Source: Bacteroidales bacterium UBA3843
GTDB taxonomy: Bacteria > Bacteroidota > Bacteroidia > Bacteroidales > Paludibacteraceae
Direction of reading: 5' to 3'
Length of the DNA stretch: 64,000 nucleotides
Assembly (NCBI GenBank): GCA_002392745.1
Contig: DGHR01000012.1
Span: 98,313 to 162,312, forward strand
The notes below the pieces were generated by a model. It searched no databases, had not been told where the DNA came from, and worked only from the letters and a program-made list of their open reading frames with translations. Position 1 is the first letter of the stretch. Each line of letters starts with the position of its first letter. Positions 1 through 8,855 of the stretch are shown here, piece by piece. A program made the translations under genes and the position numbers.

Positions 1-1
1 C

Positions 2-208
2 AGCCGAAGCAGCGGATATTCAGGCAGCAGTAGCAGAAGCAGCGGATATTCGGGCGGCAGTAGCAGAAGCAGCAGTTACGGCGGTGGCAGCAGAAGCAGT
101 TCAGGCTCTTATAGCAGCGGTCGTAGCAGCAGTGGCGGCGGATTCTCCGGTGGCGGAAGCCGCGGAGGTGGTGGCGGAGGCCGTTCAGGCGGAAGCACTC
201 GCCGATAA
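2..208 (+). CDS. C-terminal fragment of a Ser/Gly/Arg-rich protein (5' truncated by window edge)
   Basis: The frame beginning at base 2 is open to a TAA at 206-208 and encodes only low-complexity sequence: SRSSGYSGGSSRSS-type repeats followed by a Gly-rich, Arg-dotted tail ending GGSTRR. This frame is preferred over the Ala/Val-rich overlapping frame because its Ser-Gly-Arg composition matches tails I know from long Bacteroidales surface or envelope proteins. Only the last 68 codons are in the window, so no function can be named. It is convergent with aspA and ends 8 bases before a strong hairpin. The repeats arise from near-tandem 15-30 bp DNA duplications, so tail length may vary between strains. 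Confidence 0.6.
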   Translation, partial: SRSSGYSGSSSRSSGYSGGSSRSSSYGGGSRSSSGSYSSGRSSSGGGFSGGGSRGGGGGGRSGGSTRR

Positions 209-215
209 TCAACAA

Positions 216-245
216 AATAAGGAGACTCATACGGGTCTCCTTATT
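216..245. terminator. Bidirectional hairpin terminator between convergent genes
   Basis: A perfect 11-bp inverted repeat (arms 216-226 and 235-245, 8-base loop) contains a GGAGAC/GTCTCC core flanked by A- and T-rich ends. It therefore has a T-rich 3' side on both strands. It lies between the Ser/Gly-rich gene and the leftward aspA. Confidence 0.85.
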
Positions 246-269
246 ATTTATACATACGCGCACACGCGA

Positions 270-1667
270 TTAGTGAGCCGCTAACATGTTCTTCGGATCC
301 AGCAGTTGGTCTAATTGTTCTTTGCTCAGAATATTCTGTTCCAATACCAGATTATAGACACTCTTTCCCGTTTCCAACGCTTCTTTTGCAATCTTGGTCG
401 ATGCTTTATAGCCGATAACCGGGTTGAGCGCAGTAACGATGCCGATAGAATGTTTCACCGTCTCCAGATTGTGCTCGCTGTTGATGGTGATGCCATCGAT
501 ACATTTCTCGCGCAAGATTTTCATTACGTTGCGCAGCCATGTGATGGATTCGAAGATGCACTCCGTGATAATAGGCTCCATAACGTTCAACTGCAACTGT
601 CCTGCCTCGGCTGCGAAGCAAACAGCAGTGTCATTACCAATCACCTTGAAGCAAACCTGGTTCGTCACCTCCGGAATGACCGGATTCACTTTTCCCGGCA
701 TAATCGAGCTACCCGGCGCCATCGGCGGCAGATTTATCTCGTGCAAGCCGCACCGCGGTCCACTGGCCATCAAACGCAGGTCGTTACATGTCTTGCTCAA
801 TTTAACCGCCAAGCGTTTCAGCGCCGCAGAATAACTGACATAAGCACCGGTGTCCGGTGTCGCTTCAACCAAGTCGCTTGCCAACTCAAAGGGTTCACCC
901 GTGAGTTCACACATTTTCTTGATACATAGTTCCGCATAGCCGGCTGTGGCATTAAGACCAGTGCCAATAGCCGTACCTCCCATGTTGATTTCATAGAGCA
1001 GTTTAACATTGCGTTCAAGATTGGCAATTTCCTCCTCCAGATTGTTGGCAAAGGCATGAAACTCCTGGCCGCTTGTCATCGGAACAGCGTCCTGCAGTTG
1101 CGTGCGTCCCATTTTGATAGAATTGCTGAATTCGTCTCCCTTCTTGCGGAGCGAAGCAATCAGTTGTTTTAATTCCGCTTCCATTCCACGGTTCATGCGA
1201 ATGAAGGCATAGCGGAAGGCAGACGGGTAGGCATCGTTAGTGGATTGTGCGCAGTTGACGTGGTCATTAGGAGAGCAGTATTGGTATTCTCCCCGTTTGT
1301 GACCCATAATCTCCAACGCACGATTTGCAATCACCTCGTTAGCATTCATGTTTACCGTAGTTCCCGCACCACCTTGTACCATGTCGGTGGGGAATTGGTC
1401 ATGCATTTTACCATCGATGATTTCGCGGCACGCTTGCGCTATCGCGGAGTAGATTTCATCGTTAATAACGCCTAACTCATGGTTTGCCTCGACAGCCGCC
1501 AGTTTGATGTAAGCCATCGCAATAATATACTCCGGGAAATCAGACATCCTCAGGTTGCTAACCTTGTAGTTGTTGATACCACGTTGTGTCTGCACGCCGT
1601 AATACGCTTCAGCGGGCACCTGCAGTTCGCCTAACAGGTCGGACTCAGTACGAAAAATTTGTTCCAT
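270..1667 (-). CDS. aspA: Aspartate ammonia-lyase
   Basis: This 465-residue protein of the fumarase/aspartase superfamily interconverts L-aspartate with fumarate and ammonia in the cytoplasm. The sequence shows GGAGTTVNMNANEV near residue 100, SPNDHVNCAQSTND near 135, and the superfamily signature GSSIMPGKVNP near 320, whose flexible loop carries the catalytic serine. Length is full for the family. Aspartase is chosen over class II fumarase from the MEQIFRTESDLLGE start and the overall resemblance to Bacteroides AspA; discrimination by eye is imperfect. It is the last gene of the leftward run, 32 bp after ftsY, and ends before the hairpin at 216-245. Confidence 0.88.
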   Translation of the reverse strand: MEQIFRTESDLLGELQVPAEAYYGVQTQRGINNYKVSNLRMSDFPEYIIAMAYIKLAAVEANHELGVINDEIYSAIAQACREIIDGKMHDQFPTDMVQGGAGTTVNMNANEVIANRALEIMGHKRGEYQYCSPNDHVNCAQSTNDAYPSAFRYAFIRMNRGMEAELKQLIASLRKKGDEFSNSIKMGRTQLQDAVPMTSGQEFHAFANNLEEEIANLERNVKLLYEINMGGTAIGTGLNATAGYAELCIKKMCELTGEPFELASDLVEATPDTGAYVSYSAALKRLAVKLSKTCNDLRLMASGPRCGLHEINLPPMAPGSSIMPGKVNPVIPEVTNQVCFKVIGNDTAVCFAAEAGQLQLNVMEPIITECIFESITWLRNVMKILREKCIDGITINSEHNLETVKHSIGIVTALNPVIGYKASTKIAKEALETGKSVYNLVLEQNILSKEQLDQLLDPKNMLAAH

Positions 1668-1699
1668 ATATAGAATTTTTTATGGTTTATATTCACTGT

Positions 1700-2662
1700 T
1701 TATTGCGCAACAGCCCCGAGCAGCGAATCAACAAACTCGCGGCGGTTGAATATTTGCAGGTCTGTCATCTGTTCGCCCAATCCAATATAACGAACAGGAA
1801 TCTTGAATTGGTCGCTAATACCAATCACGACCCCACCTTTGGCTGTCCCGTCCAGTTTTGTAATAGCCAACGATGTAACTTGTGTTGCAGCAGTGAACTG
1901 ACGTGCCTGTTCAAACGCATTTTGCCCCGTGGAGCCATCGAGGACCAGCATCACATCATGAGGCGCATCGGGGACCACTTTTTGCATTACATTCTTTATC
2001 TTCGTCAATTCATTCATCAGATTGATTTTGTTATGCAATCGACCGGCAGTATCAATCAGCACAATATCCGCATCATTCGCCTTGGCAGATTGCAGCGTGT
2101 CAAAAGCAACAGATGCAGGATCGGAGCCCTGTTGCTGTTTGATTACCGGTACGCCGACCCGCTCTCCCCAAATGCATAGTTGTTCAACCGCAGCAGCGCG
2201 GAATGTGTCGGCGGCTCCCAGATAGACTTTCTTCCCGGCCTGCTTATATAAATAAGCCAGTTTGCCAATCGTTGTAGTCTTACCCACGCCATTTACACCG
2301 ACAACCATAACCACGTAAGGTTTGGCGGGAAGTGCATCCTCAAAATCCGCTATGTCACAGGTGTTGTTTTCCTCCAGCAAGGAGGCGATTTCGTCAACCA
2401 GCAACCGGCGTAATTCTCCAGTACCGATGTACTTGTCCTGTTTCACACGTGCCTGCACCCGCTCAATGATGCGCAGAGTGGTTTCAACGCCTACGTCAGA
2501 AGTAATCAGTGCTTCCTCTAAGTCATCCAGCACGTCATCGTCAATCGTAGATTTGCCGGCGATAGCATGACCAATCTTGCTGAGTACGCTCTCTTTACTT
2601 TTCTCAAGACCCTTATCCAAGGTCTCTTTTTTCTCTTTGTTGAATAATCCGAAAAAAGCCAT
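1700..2662 (-). CDS. ftsY: Signal recognition particle receptor FtsY
   Basis: A GTPase of about 320 residues that docks SRP-ribosome complexes at the inner membrane. The NG domain is evident: a helical N region, G1 GVNGVGKTTTIGKLA, the ATPDTFRAAA-type insertion box (ADTFRAAAVEQL), DTAGRLH (G3), TKLDGTAKGG (G4 region) and the C-terminal GxGE (GLGEQMTDL). The acidic A domain is minimal, as in many Bacteroidetes. I place the start at the ATG giving MAFFGLFNKEKKE; an in-frame TTG 42 bases upstream would overlap the end of serB and adds no conserved sequence. It lies downstream of serB and upstream of aspA, probably in the same transcript. Confidence 0.95.
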   Translation of the reverse strand: MAFFGLFNKEKKETLDKGLEKSKESVLSKIGHAIAGKSTIDDDVLDDLEEALITSDVGVETTLRIIERVQARVKQDKYIGTGELRRLLVDEIASLLEENNTCDIADFEDALPAKPYVVMVVGVNGVGKTTTIGKLAYLYKQAGKKVYLGAADTFRAAAVEQLCIWGERVGVPVIKQQQGSDPASVAFDTLQSAKANDADIVLIDTAGRLHNKINLMNELTKIKNVMQKVVPDAPHDVMLVLDGSTGQNAFEQARQFTAATQVTSLAITKLDGTAKGGVVIGISDQFKIPVRYIGLGEQMTDLQIFNRREFVDSLLGAVAQ

Positions 2663-2700
2663 AAATGTATTATTTGTAAATTGATATTTTCCCGTTTTTG

Positions 2701-3924
2701 TCAATGAGACTCTTTAAGGAACGAGTCTTTGAAGCCCAAGAAATAGAGTATGCCGTCCAGGCCCATAGTTGAAATGGCCTGTTGCGCGCTCTCTTTTACT
2801 TTCGGTTTTGCATGGAATGCAATGCCCAGCCCCGCTTTGCCCAGCATTTGCAGGTCATTGGCACCATCGCCAACAGCAATCACTTGGGCCAAATCAATGT
2901 GTTCCACTTGCGCAATCAGCTCCAGTAACTCTGCTTTGCGGCGGGCATCGACCACCTCACCGATATATCGTCCTGTAAACTTACCATCCTCAACCTCCAG
3001 CTCATTCGCGTAGACATAATCTACCCCAAAACGCTCCTGCAGGTATTTGCCCACAAAGGTGAAACCACCTGAAAGTATCGCAATCTTAAATCCACAACGC
3101 TTGAGGATGCCGAACAGCCGGTCGGCCCCTTCGGTAATCGGCAAATGCTCGATGATGTCTTGCTTCGCACTAACATCCAGTCCTTTGAGCAGTGCTACGC
3201 GGCGTGTGAAACTCTCCTTGAAATCAATCTCTCCGCGCATGGCAGATAGTGTGATGGCTTTGACTTGTTCTCCAACCCCGGCGCGTTCCGCCAGTTCGTC
3301 TATCACTTCCGTTTGAATAAACGTAGAGTCCATATCCACGCAAATCAAACGTCTGTTACGCCGGAACATGTCGTCGCGTTGGAATGATATATCAATGCCT
3401 TCTTCTCTGGAGACCTCCATCAGTTCGCGTTGCAGCGACTCGCGGTCCGGTAGATTTCCCCGGAGAGAGAACTCAATACATGAGTGGCGCTTTTCCAGTG
3501 GAACTTCGATGCCGGGACGCTCACTTAGGCGCAAGATGTTATCAATATTCAGTTTTCTACCGGCTAGCAAAGCAGTGACCCGTGCGATATGACGGGCATT
3601 GATTTCACGAGCGAGTAGGGTGACCACATAACGATCCTGTTCCTGGCGTCCTACCCACGCAGAATATTCCTCCTCACTCAAAGGCGTAAATCGCACAATC
3701 ATCTCCAACTTTGAACAGCAGAAGAGCACCTCTTTAATCATATCGCCGGATGTGGAAGGATTATCCACGCGGATGAGGATGCTAAGGTTAAGTTGGTGGT
3801 GCAGGTTTGACTGGCCGATATCTTGAACAAAGGCACCATATTTGCCGAGTACTTCCGTTACGGCCGATGTAACACCCGGTTTATCAAAACCGATGATGTT
3901 GATTAGTATAAATTCCCGTTGCAT
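2701..3924 (-). CDS. serB: Phosphoserine phosphatase with N-terminal ACT domains
   Basis: This 407-residue enzyme performs the last step of serine synthesis, hydrolysing phosphoserine. Residues 1-170 look like tandem ACT-type regulatory folds (FILINIIGFDKPGVTSAVTEVLG at the start). The HAD catalytic domain follows: motif I VDMDSTFIQTEVIDELA near 195, motif II LSGGFTFVGKYL near 285, and motif IV GDGANDLQML near 350. Length and order match the ACT-SerB form common in Bacteroidetes. It starts 3 bp after the aminotransferase stop and is followed by ftsY, so serine synthesis seems to be cotranscribed with the end of the polysaccharide operon. Confidence 0.95.
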   Translation of the reverse strand: MQREFILINIIGFDKPGVTSAVTEVLGKYGAFVQDIGQSNLHHQLNLSILIRVDNPSTSGDMIKEVLFCCSKLEMIVRFTPLSEEEYSAWVGRQEQDRYVVTLLAREINARHIARVTALLAGRKLNIDNILRLSERPGIEVPLEKRHSCIEFSLRGNLPDRESLQRELMEVSREEGIDISFQRDDMFRRNRRLICVDMDSTFIQTEVIDELAERAGVGEQVKAITLSAMRGEIDFKESFTRRVALLKGLDVSAKQDIIEHLPITEGADRLFGILKRCGFKIAILSGGFTFVGKYLQERFGVDYVYANELEVEDGKFTGRYIGEVVDARRKAELLELIAQVEHIDLAQVIAVGDGANDLQMLGKAGLGIAFHAKPKVKESAQQAISTMGLDGILYFLGFKDSFLKESH

Positions 3925-3927
3925 AAA

Positions 3928-5205
3928 TTATCGAATGATAGCTTCTTTAATTGTATTAACAATATATTCCAAATCCTCATCAGTGACCATTGGTCCCGCC
4001 GGTAAGCACATCCCGACTTTGAAGATGGCTTCACTTACGCCGTTGGTGTAGGCCGGCGCGTTTTTGAAAACCGGCTGTTTATGCATCGGTTTCCATACAG
4101 GACGGGCTTCTATATGATGCTCTAACATAAAGATACGCAATGCCTCTACATTTTTATTGGGCTGACAATCTGTGGTAGGAGAATCTACTTGATGGATTAC
4201 ACCTGCAGCTCCTCCAACGGCAGATTTAATTGTCTCTTTATAGGCGTTCTCCTGACCCTTGATACGAACATCCGGATCAATCGTGATAGTGCATAGCCAA
4301 TAGTTAGCCTCAAAATCGGCATATGGTGCTTCATGTAGATGAATACCTGGTACGTTCTTCAATAACTCAGCATAGCGCGCCTGCACATGCTTATGATGCG
4401 CCAAATGCTGATTCAGTATTGTCATCTGTCCGCGCCCTATACCGGCGCAGATATTCGAGAGACGGTAATTGAAGCCGATAGTTTCATGTTGGTAATACGG
4501 ATAAGCTTCCCGCGCCTGTGTTGCAAGCCACATCACTTTGTTTTTCGCATCGGTATCTTTGCATATCAACGCCCCGCCTCCGGAAGTGGTAATCATCTTA
4601 TTGCCGTTGAAAGACAGGATGCCGTAATCGCCGAATGTACCTAACACGCGACCTTTCCAACGGCTACCCATACCTTCAGCGGCATCCTCAATCACCGGAA
4701 TACCATAATTGTTGGCAATCCTCATTATTTCCTCAATCCGATACGGCATACCGTAGAGGGCTACGGGGATGATGGCTTTCGGGTATTTCCCGGTTTTTGC
4801 TTTTCGGTCGATGATGGCTTGCTCGAGTAGGGCAGGATCCATGTTCCAAGAGTCTTTCTCTGAGTCAATGAATACTGGAGTTGCACCCACGTATGTCACA
4901 GGGTTAGCGGAAGCGCAGAAAGTGAATGATTGACAGAGCACTTCGTCTCCGGCTTGCACGCCACAGGCAATCAGCGCCAAGTGTATAGCTGCAGTACCGG
5001 CCGAGAGGGCTACTATCTCGCGGTTAGGATTCTCACTGCCGTTCTCTTGTGAATTAACAAATTGCTTGAGATCCTCCTCAAAGGCATTCACATTCGGTCC
5101 AAGAGGCACAACCCAGTTTGTATCAAACGCCTCTTTGATATACTTCTGCTCCAGTCCCTCTTCGGACATATGAGCCAAGCATAAATATATATTTTTTCGT
5201 TCCAT
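3928..5205 (-). CDS. DegT/DnrJ/EryC1/StrS-family sugar aminotransferase
   Basis: This 425-residue PLP enzyme probably aminates a nucleotide-linked keto-sugar. Visible features are the N-terminal LAHMSEEGLEQKYIKEAFD segment, the conserved aromatic-Gly stretch LSAGTAAIHLAL (cofactor phosphate pocket), the VIEDAAEGMGSRWKGR motif, and the PLP-lysine motif SFNGNKMITTSGGG with Lys at the Schiff-base position. A C-terminal RPVWKPMHKQPVF block is typical of the PglE/ArnB-like branch. It sits directly after the PglC-like transferase, an arrangement seen in protein and polysaccharide glycosylation loci. The matching 4,6-dehydratase and acetyltransferase are not adjacent, so the exact substrate cannot be named. 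Confidence 0.9.
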   Translation of the reverse strand: MERKNIYLCLAHMSEEGLEQKYIKEAFDTNWVVPLGPNVNAFEEDLKQFVNSQENGSENPNREIVALSAGTAAIHLALIACGVQAGDEVLCQSFTFCASANPVTYVGATPVFIDSEKDSWNMDPALLEQAIIDRKAKTGKYPKAIIPVALYGMPYRIEEIMRIANNYGIPVIEDAAEGMGSRWKGRVLGTFGDYGILSFNGNKMITTSGGGALICKDTDAKNKVMWLATQAREAYPYYQHETIGFNYRLSNICAGIGRGQMTILNQHLAHHKHVQARYAELLKNVPGIHLHEAPYADFEANYWLCTITIDPDVRIKGQENAYKETIKSAVGGAAGVIHQVDSPTTDCQPNKNVEALRIFMLEHHIEARPVWKPMHKQPVFKNAPAYTNGVSEAIFKVGMCLPAGPMVTDEDLEYIVNTIKEAIIR

Positions 5206-5210
5206 ATAAA

Positions 5211-5822
5211 TTAGATTAATTCGTCGTTGTACATCATGTGTTTCCCAAGGATGGTACAGAAAATCATCTGTATGTCTTTGGTGAAAGAATAGTGCTCGGC
5301 GTAGTAGCGATTGAGCCTCACTTTGTCTGGATAGATTACCTCATCGTTATATTTGATAGGATTCTCTACAGTAGCCAATAATTCTTCTTCATTGCGGTAT
5401 TTGAGGGTGGCAGGTCCGGTTATCCCCGGGCGGAGAGTTAGAATGATACAATCTTCTCCTTGCAATTTATCGGCATAGCCCGGCACATCCGGACGCGGGC
5501 CTACAAAAGACATATTACCTATCAACACATCCCATAGTTCCGGCAGTTCATCGAGTTTATATTTGCGTAGTTTTGCGCCAAGAGGTGTGATACGGCTCTC
5601 ACCTGCCACGGAAACAGAACTGCCGTTGTGCCCCATGGTCATAGATCGGAATTTATGGCAGGCAAATAACTTGCCATTTCGCCCTACGCGTTGTTGCACG
5701 AAGAAGACAGGTCCAGGCATTTTACATTTGATGAGTATAGCAACTATCAGTAGAACCGGCCACAGGAAGAGCAAGCCTAGTAGCGCCATTAAGCGATCAA
5801 ATATGTATTTCAGAATTTTCAT
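5211..5822 (-). CDS. Undecaprenyl-phosphate sugar transferase (PglC/WcaJ-type initiating enzyme)
   Basis: A 203-residue monotopic phosphoglycosyltransferase that should start repeat-unit synthesis by moving a sugar-1-phosphate onto undecaprenyl phosphate at the inner membrane. It has one N-terminal hydrophobic helix (residues 12-32), then the bacterial sugar transferase core: PGPVFFVQQRVGRNGK, KFRSM, the LDELPELWDVLIGNMSFVGPRP block with the Asp-Glu catalytic pair, and RPGITG. The short form without the N-terminal multi-pass domain is PglC-like. The start ATG overlaps the stop of the preceding glycosyltransferase as ATGA. It is the only initiating enzyme in the cluster. Confidence 0.93.
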   Translation of the reverse strand: MKILKYIFDRLMALLGLLFLWPVLLIVAILIKCKMPGPVFFVQQRVGRNGKLFACHKFRSMTMGHNGSSVSVAGESRITPLGAKLRKYKLDELPELWDVLIGNMSFVGPRPDVPGYADKLQGEDCIILTLRPGITGPATLKYRNEEELLATVENPIKYNDEVIYPDKVRLNRYYAEHYSFTKDIQMIFCTILGKHMMYNDELI

Positions 5823-6643
5823 AACACCTTATATGCAAATCGAATGAGCCATGAGGGAGAGATTCGAAATAGGAATAGTAAGTAGGCATAAATAGTAGCT
5901 TTACATCCATATTTTAATTCCCTATTAATGATTTTTCGATCTATTAGAAGCCCTTTTGCATATGCATAGCCATTGCGTCGCTTTGTGAAGAATTCTGCGG
6001 TAACGCGGAAATTCAATACAACCTCGTTTATATTCGCAATTTTGCACCCCTGTTTCAGTCCATCAAACCAAAGCATAGTATCTTGGTTCTGTCTGTAGTT
6101 CGGGCGATAAAGGCAACCGGCTTTATCGAAAAAGGACTGCCTGATAATAACCGCAGGATGAGCTACCGGATTTCTTTTTGCAAAGTATTGATAACACTCT
6201 TCCGGCGTAAGCGGGTAGTGGTTAATTTTATTGCGGTTATGCCCGTTCTCATCAATCTCGTTGGTCGCACCGCCAACTGCATCTATCTCGGGATGGGTAA
6301 GTAAAAAAGCCATTTGTTTTTCAATCCGCTCCGGCAGTGAGATATCATCTGCATCCATGCGTGCGAAATAGATATAGCCTTCTTGTTGCGCCCAACGAAT
6401 CATATCATTGAGCGTTGCAGCCAGACCGCGGTTTTCGGCGAAAGGCATAATTGTCACACGTTCGTATTTCACATATGTGTCCACAGCTTGCGCTAATTCC
6501 GCTTCAATAGGTCCGTCCAAACCAATCAATACGTGCAGCGGATGATAGGTCTGCGTGAGCATACTATCTACCGACAATCGTAGATATTCCGGATTATCTT
6601 TCCGGTATACGGGGAGTAATACTATAACTTTCGGTGTGTTCAT
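5819..6643 (-). CDS. Glycosyltransferase family 2
   Basis: An inverting GT-A glycosyltransferase of about 274 residues. The N-terminal nucleotide-binding strand reads PKVIVLLPVYRKDNPEYLRLSVDSML and the metal-binding acidic motif is ARMDADDISLPERI near residue 95. A membrane-associated aromatic and hydrophobic C-terminus follows (YLLFLFRISPSWL). I take the ATG at 6641-6643, which forms an ATGA overlap with the upstream stop and begins MNTPKVIVLL; an alternative start 33 bases upstream adds unconserved residues. It adds one sugar to the repeat unit; donor and acceptor cannot be read from sequence. Confidence 0.9.
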   Translation of the reverse strand: MNTPKVIVLLPVYRKDNPEYLRLSVDSMLTQTYHPLHVLIGLDGPIEAELAQAVDTYVKYERVTIMPFAENRGLAATLNDMIRWAQQEGYIYFARMDADDISLPERIEKQMAFLLTHPEIDAVGGATNEIDENGHNRNKINHYPLTPEECYQYFAKRNPVAHPAVIIRQSFFDKAGCLYRPNYRQNQDTMLWFDGLKQGCKIANINEVVLNFRVTAEFFTKRRNGYAYAKGLLIDRKIINRELKYGCKATIYAYLLFLFRISPSWLIRFAYKVL

Positions 6644-7722
6644 TTCGTATAGTTGATTTGCAAGCTTTTCATCCATGTTTCACATGCCAAATGCCGATCA
6701 AATTTATCAATCTGTTCCTGCGTATGTTTTATCAGTTCTTCACGTTGGTCCAAGACCGCTTGAAAACCTTCAGCTATTGCATTTATATCAAGTGGGTTAA
6801 CTTGTACACCTGCTTTCCCTATCACTTCCGGCAGGCTCGTGGTATTGGCTGTCAAGGCCGGTTTTCCATAGCGAAAACCTTCAAGTGGCGGGATGCCAAA
6901 CCCTTCGCACAGGCTTACGAGCACCACTGCTTCTGCGCGTTGATATAGATACGATACTTCTGCATCCGAGCGATATCCCATATAGTGCACATCCTCTATT
7001 CCTTGTATTGCGTTAATGATAGCTTGCGAGTTTTGAAGGGGTTTTCCGACCACAAGCAACTGATATGTATGCGATGTGTTAAAACGGGTAAATGCCTGTA
7101 CCATGCGCACGATATTTTTTCCGGGTTGGATACTTCCTACAAAGAGGAAAAAAGGCTTTGATGGAATAGTTACTTCTTTTTCGGGTGTGCTATTTATCGG
7201 CAATGTATTATGTGTTACTAGCACTTTTCCCTCGGCAGCCGGGATGTATTTCTCAATTTGCTGTTGGCTGTAATATGAAACGGTCAGAATCTCATCCACA
7301 TGGTTTGCATAGAGGCGTGTGATGTATTTCAGATAGGTGCGTTGCAACCATCCGTAGCGCTCTTTGTGGGTTAGATAATATACATCATGGAGGGTAAAGA
7401 CACGTTTTGCTTTGACACGGAGTGGCAGGCTGGTGCAATAACTATAGAATACATCGCAAGGCTTGATATAATGATAGAATCGGGTTTGCTCAAAAAGAAT
7501 ACGTTTCCAGCCGTTTCCGAGAGTAGGCACATCAATATATTCTACATCCACATTAGCCGGCATACCGATATATTCGGCATGAATCTGTTGCTGCTTATAC
7601 ACGATGAAGTGTGTGTCGTGCAAAGTATATTCCCCCATTGTAGATAGGAGATTCCGAACATAATGAAATGCTCCGGAACCGCGTTCATCGGGTAGTGCTA
7701 TGAAATTGAGTGCGACAATCAT
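6640..7722 (-). CDS. Glycosyltransferase family 4 (GT-B fold)
   Basis: A 360-residue retaining glycosyltransferase. The N-terminal half has the DERGSGAFHYVRNLL acceptor-side motif and VFTLHDVYYLTH. The C-terminal half has FFLFVGSIQPGKNIVRMVQAF and the donor-binding E-x7-E motif in CEGFGIPPLEGFRYGKP near residue 285. The pattern resembles mannosyl- or fucosyl-type GT4 enzymes, but specificity is not predictable by eye. It is joined to both neighbours by ATGA overlaps, which suggests translational coupling in the polysaccharide operon. Confidence 0.9.
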   Translation of the reverse strand: MIVALNFIALPDERGSGAFHYVRNLLSTMGEYTLHDTHFIVYKQQQIHAEYIGMPANVDVEYIDVPTLGNGWKRILFEQTRFYHYIKPCDVFYSYCTSLPLRVKAKRVFTLHDVYYLTHKERYGWLQRTYLKYITRLYANHVDEILTVSYYSQQQIEKYIPAAEGKVLVTHNTLPINSTPEKEVTIPSKPFFLFVGSIQPGKNIVRMVQAFTRFNTSHTYQLLVVGKPLQNSQAIINAIQGIEDVHYMGYRSDAEVSYLYQRAEAVVLVSLCEGFGIPPLEGFRYGKPALTANTTSLPEVIGKAGVQVNPLDINAIAEGFQAVLDQREELIKHTQEQIDKFDRHLACETWMKSLQINYTK

Positions 7723-8855
7723 TGGTCTTGTATAATTTGCAGTATTTGTTTTACACGTTCGTCTATTCGAAGCGATGAGGCTTTGTCAATAGTTCCCCGT
7801 TGCAGGCGGCTATATAGTTGTTTGTCCTCTTTTAGTCGGTGAATTGCTTCAGCAATGGCATCGACATCAGAAGGATTAACCAGAATGCTGTTAGTATCAT
7901 CCAGAATATCATAGTTAAACGGCAGATCGGATGAGATGACAGGCAATCCGCATGCCATCGCCTCAATAACGGAGTTTGGGCAGCCTTCCGCCATGCTTGG
8001 GAGAACAAATACATCTGCGGCATTGAGATAGTGCACAATCTCATAATGGGGCAATTGCCCTTTGAAGGCTGTATGCGCATAGGTAGGTTCATCCTTGCAA
8101 TTATCCATCGGACTACCGATATAAATGGCTTTGATATGCGGATTATTCAGTCTCTTTAGGGCTTCGTCCACGCGGAAGACACCTTTGCGGTCATTGAATC
8201 GTCCGCAGAAGGCTACTGCAAAATCATCCTTTGCAATACCGAGTTGTTCGCGCATAGCATAGCCATCCTCGTTATAGAACTCCTTCGGATTATACGCATT
8301 AGGCAATACCACGCATTTTTCTTCTTTTGCCAATCCGGATATAATACTCTCTTGCTTATTTTTCGTGCTGACACAAACAACATGTTGTACATGCTCTTTG
8401 AGCCATGCTTTTTCTTGGTCTTTGATTTGCCCGATTGGAATAATATCCTCGCCTGTGGCAACAATAAAAGGCAGATGTGTTCTGCAAACGAATGGAATCA
8501 CCGTCGCTGCATTCAGCCAGAAATGAGCATATACAATATCCGGTGTCTTCAGTCGATGGGCGGTCCATGTAGTTACAATGCGATTGCACCACCGCGTGAT
8601 GAATCCAAGTTTGCCGTCTCCGGTTGTAATAGAATAGGGGCGGTAGATATGTATGGTTCTTCCCTCAATTTCTTCCATGAAATGGCGTGGTGCCAGAGGC
8701 ACATGACGCAACCAATGTTTGGTCAGTGATTGGGGAGCTATAACAGATACAGTCATCCCCTGCCGCGTCATTTCTTGCGCGATATTGGCGATGAAAGCCG
8801 AGTAGGGGAGTCCCGGACTCGGATATCCGTCTGCTATGATAAGAATATTATTCAT
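7719..8855 (-). CDS. Glycosyltransferase family 4 (GT-B fold)
   Basis: A 378-residue GT4 enzyme. The N-terminal domain opens ILIIADGYPSPGLPYSAFIANIAQ, with a YAHFWLNAAT acceptor-domain segment. The C-terminal domain shows VAFCGRFNDRKGV and the E-x7-E donor motif in EGCPNSVIEAMACGLPVISSD near residue 300. It presumably transfers a sugar from a nucleotide donor onto the lipid-linked repeat unit on the cytoplasmic face of the membrane. ATGA overlaps occur on both sides. It is distinct from the other two GT4 proteins of the cluster. Confidence 0.9.
   Translation of the reverse strand: MNNILIIADGYPSPGLPYSAFIANIAQEMTRQGMTVSVIAPQSLTKHWLRHVPLAPRHFMEEIEGRTIHIYRPYSITTGDGKLGFITRWCNRIVTTWTAHRLKTPDIVYAHFWLNAATVIPFVCRTHLPFIVATGEDIIPIGQIKDQEKAWLKEHVQHVVCVSTKNKQESIISGLAKEEKCVVLPNAYNPKEFYNEDGYAMREQLGIAKDDFAVAFCGRFNDRKGVFRVDEALKRLNNPHIKAIYIGSPMDNCKDEPTYAHTAFKGQLPHYEIVHYLNAADVFVLPSMAEGCPNSVIEAMACGLPVISSDLPFNYDILDDTNSILVNPSDVDAIAEAIHRLKEDKQLYSRLQRGTIDKASSLRIDERVKQILQIIQDQ

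Noticed and set aside
84..284. Ala/Val/Glu-rich 66-codon frame at the left end
   Set aside because: It overlaps the Ser/Gly/Arg-rich frame in a shifted frame and runs through the terminator hairpin; its composition is the frame-shifted reading of AGC/GGC repeats.
270..1667. Class II fumarase (FumC) for the lyase gene
   Set aside because: The superfamily motif is shared, but the N-terminus and flanking sequence look like Bacteroides aspartase; retained as an alternative only.
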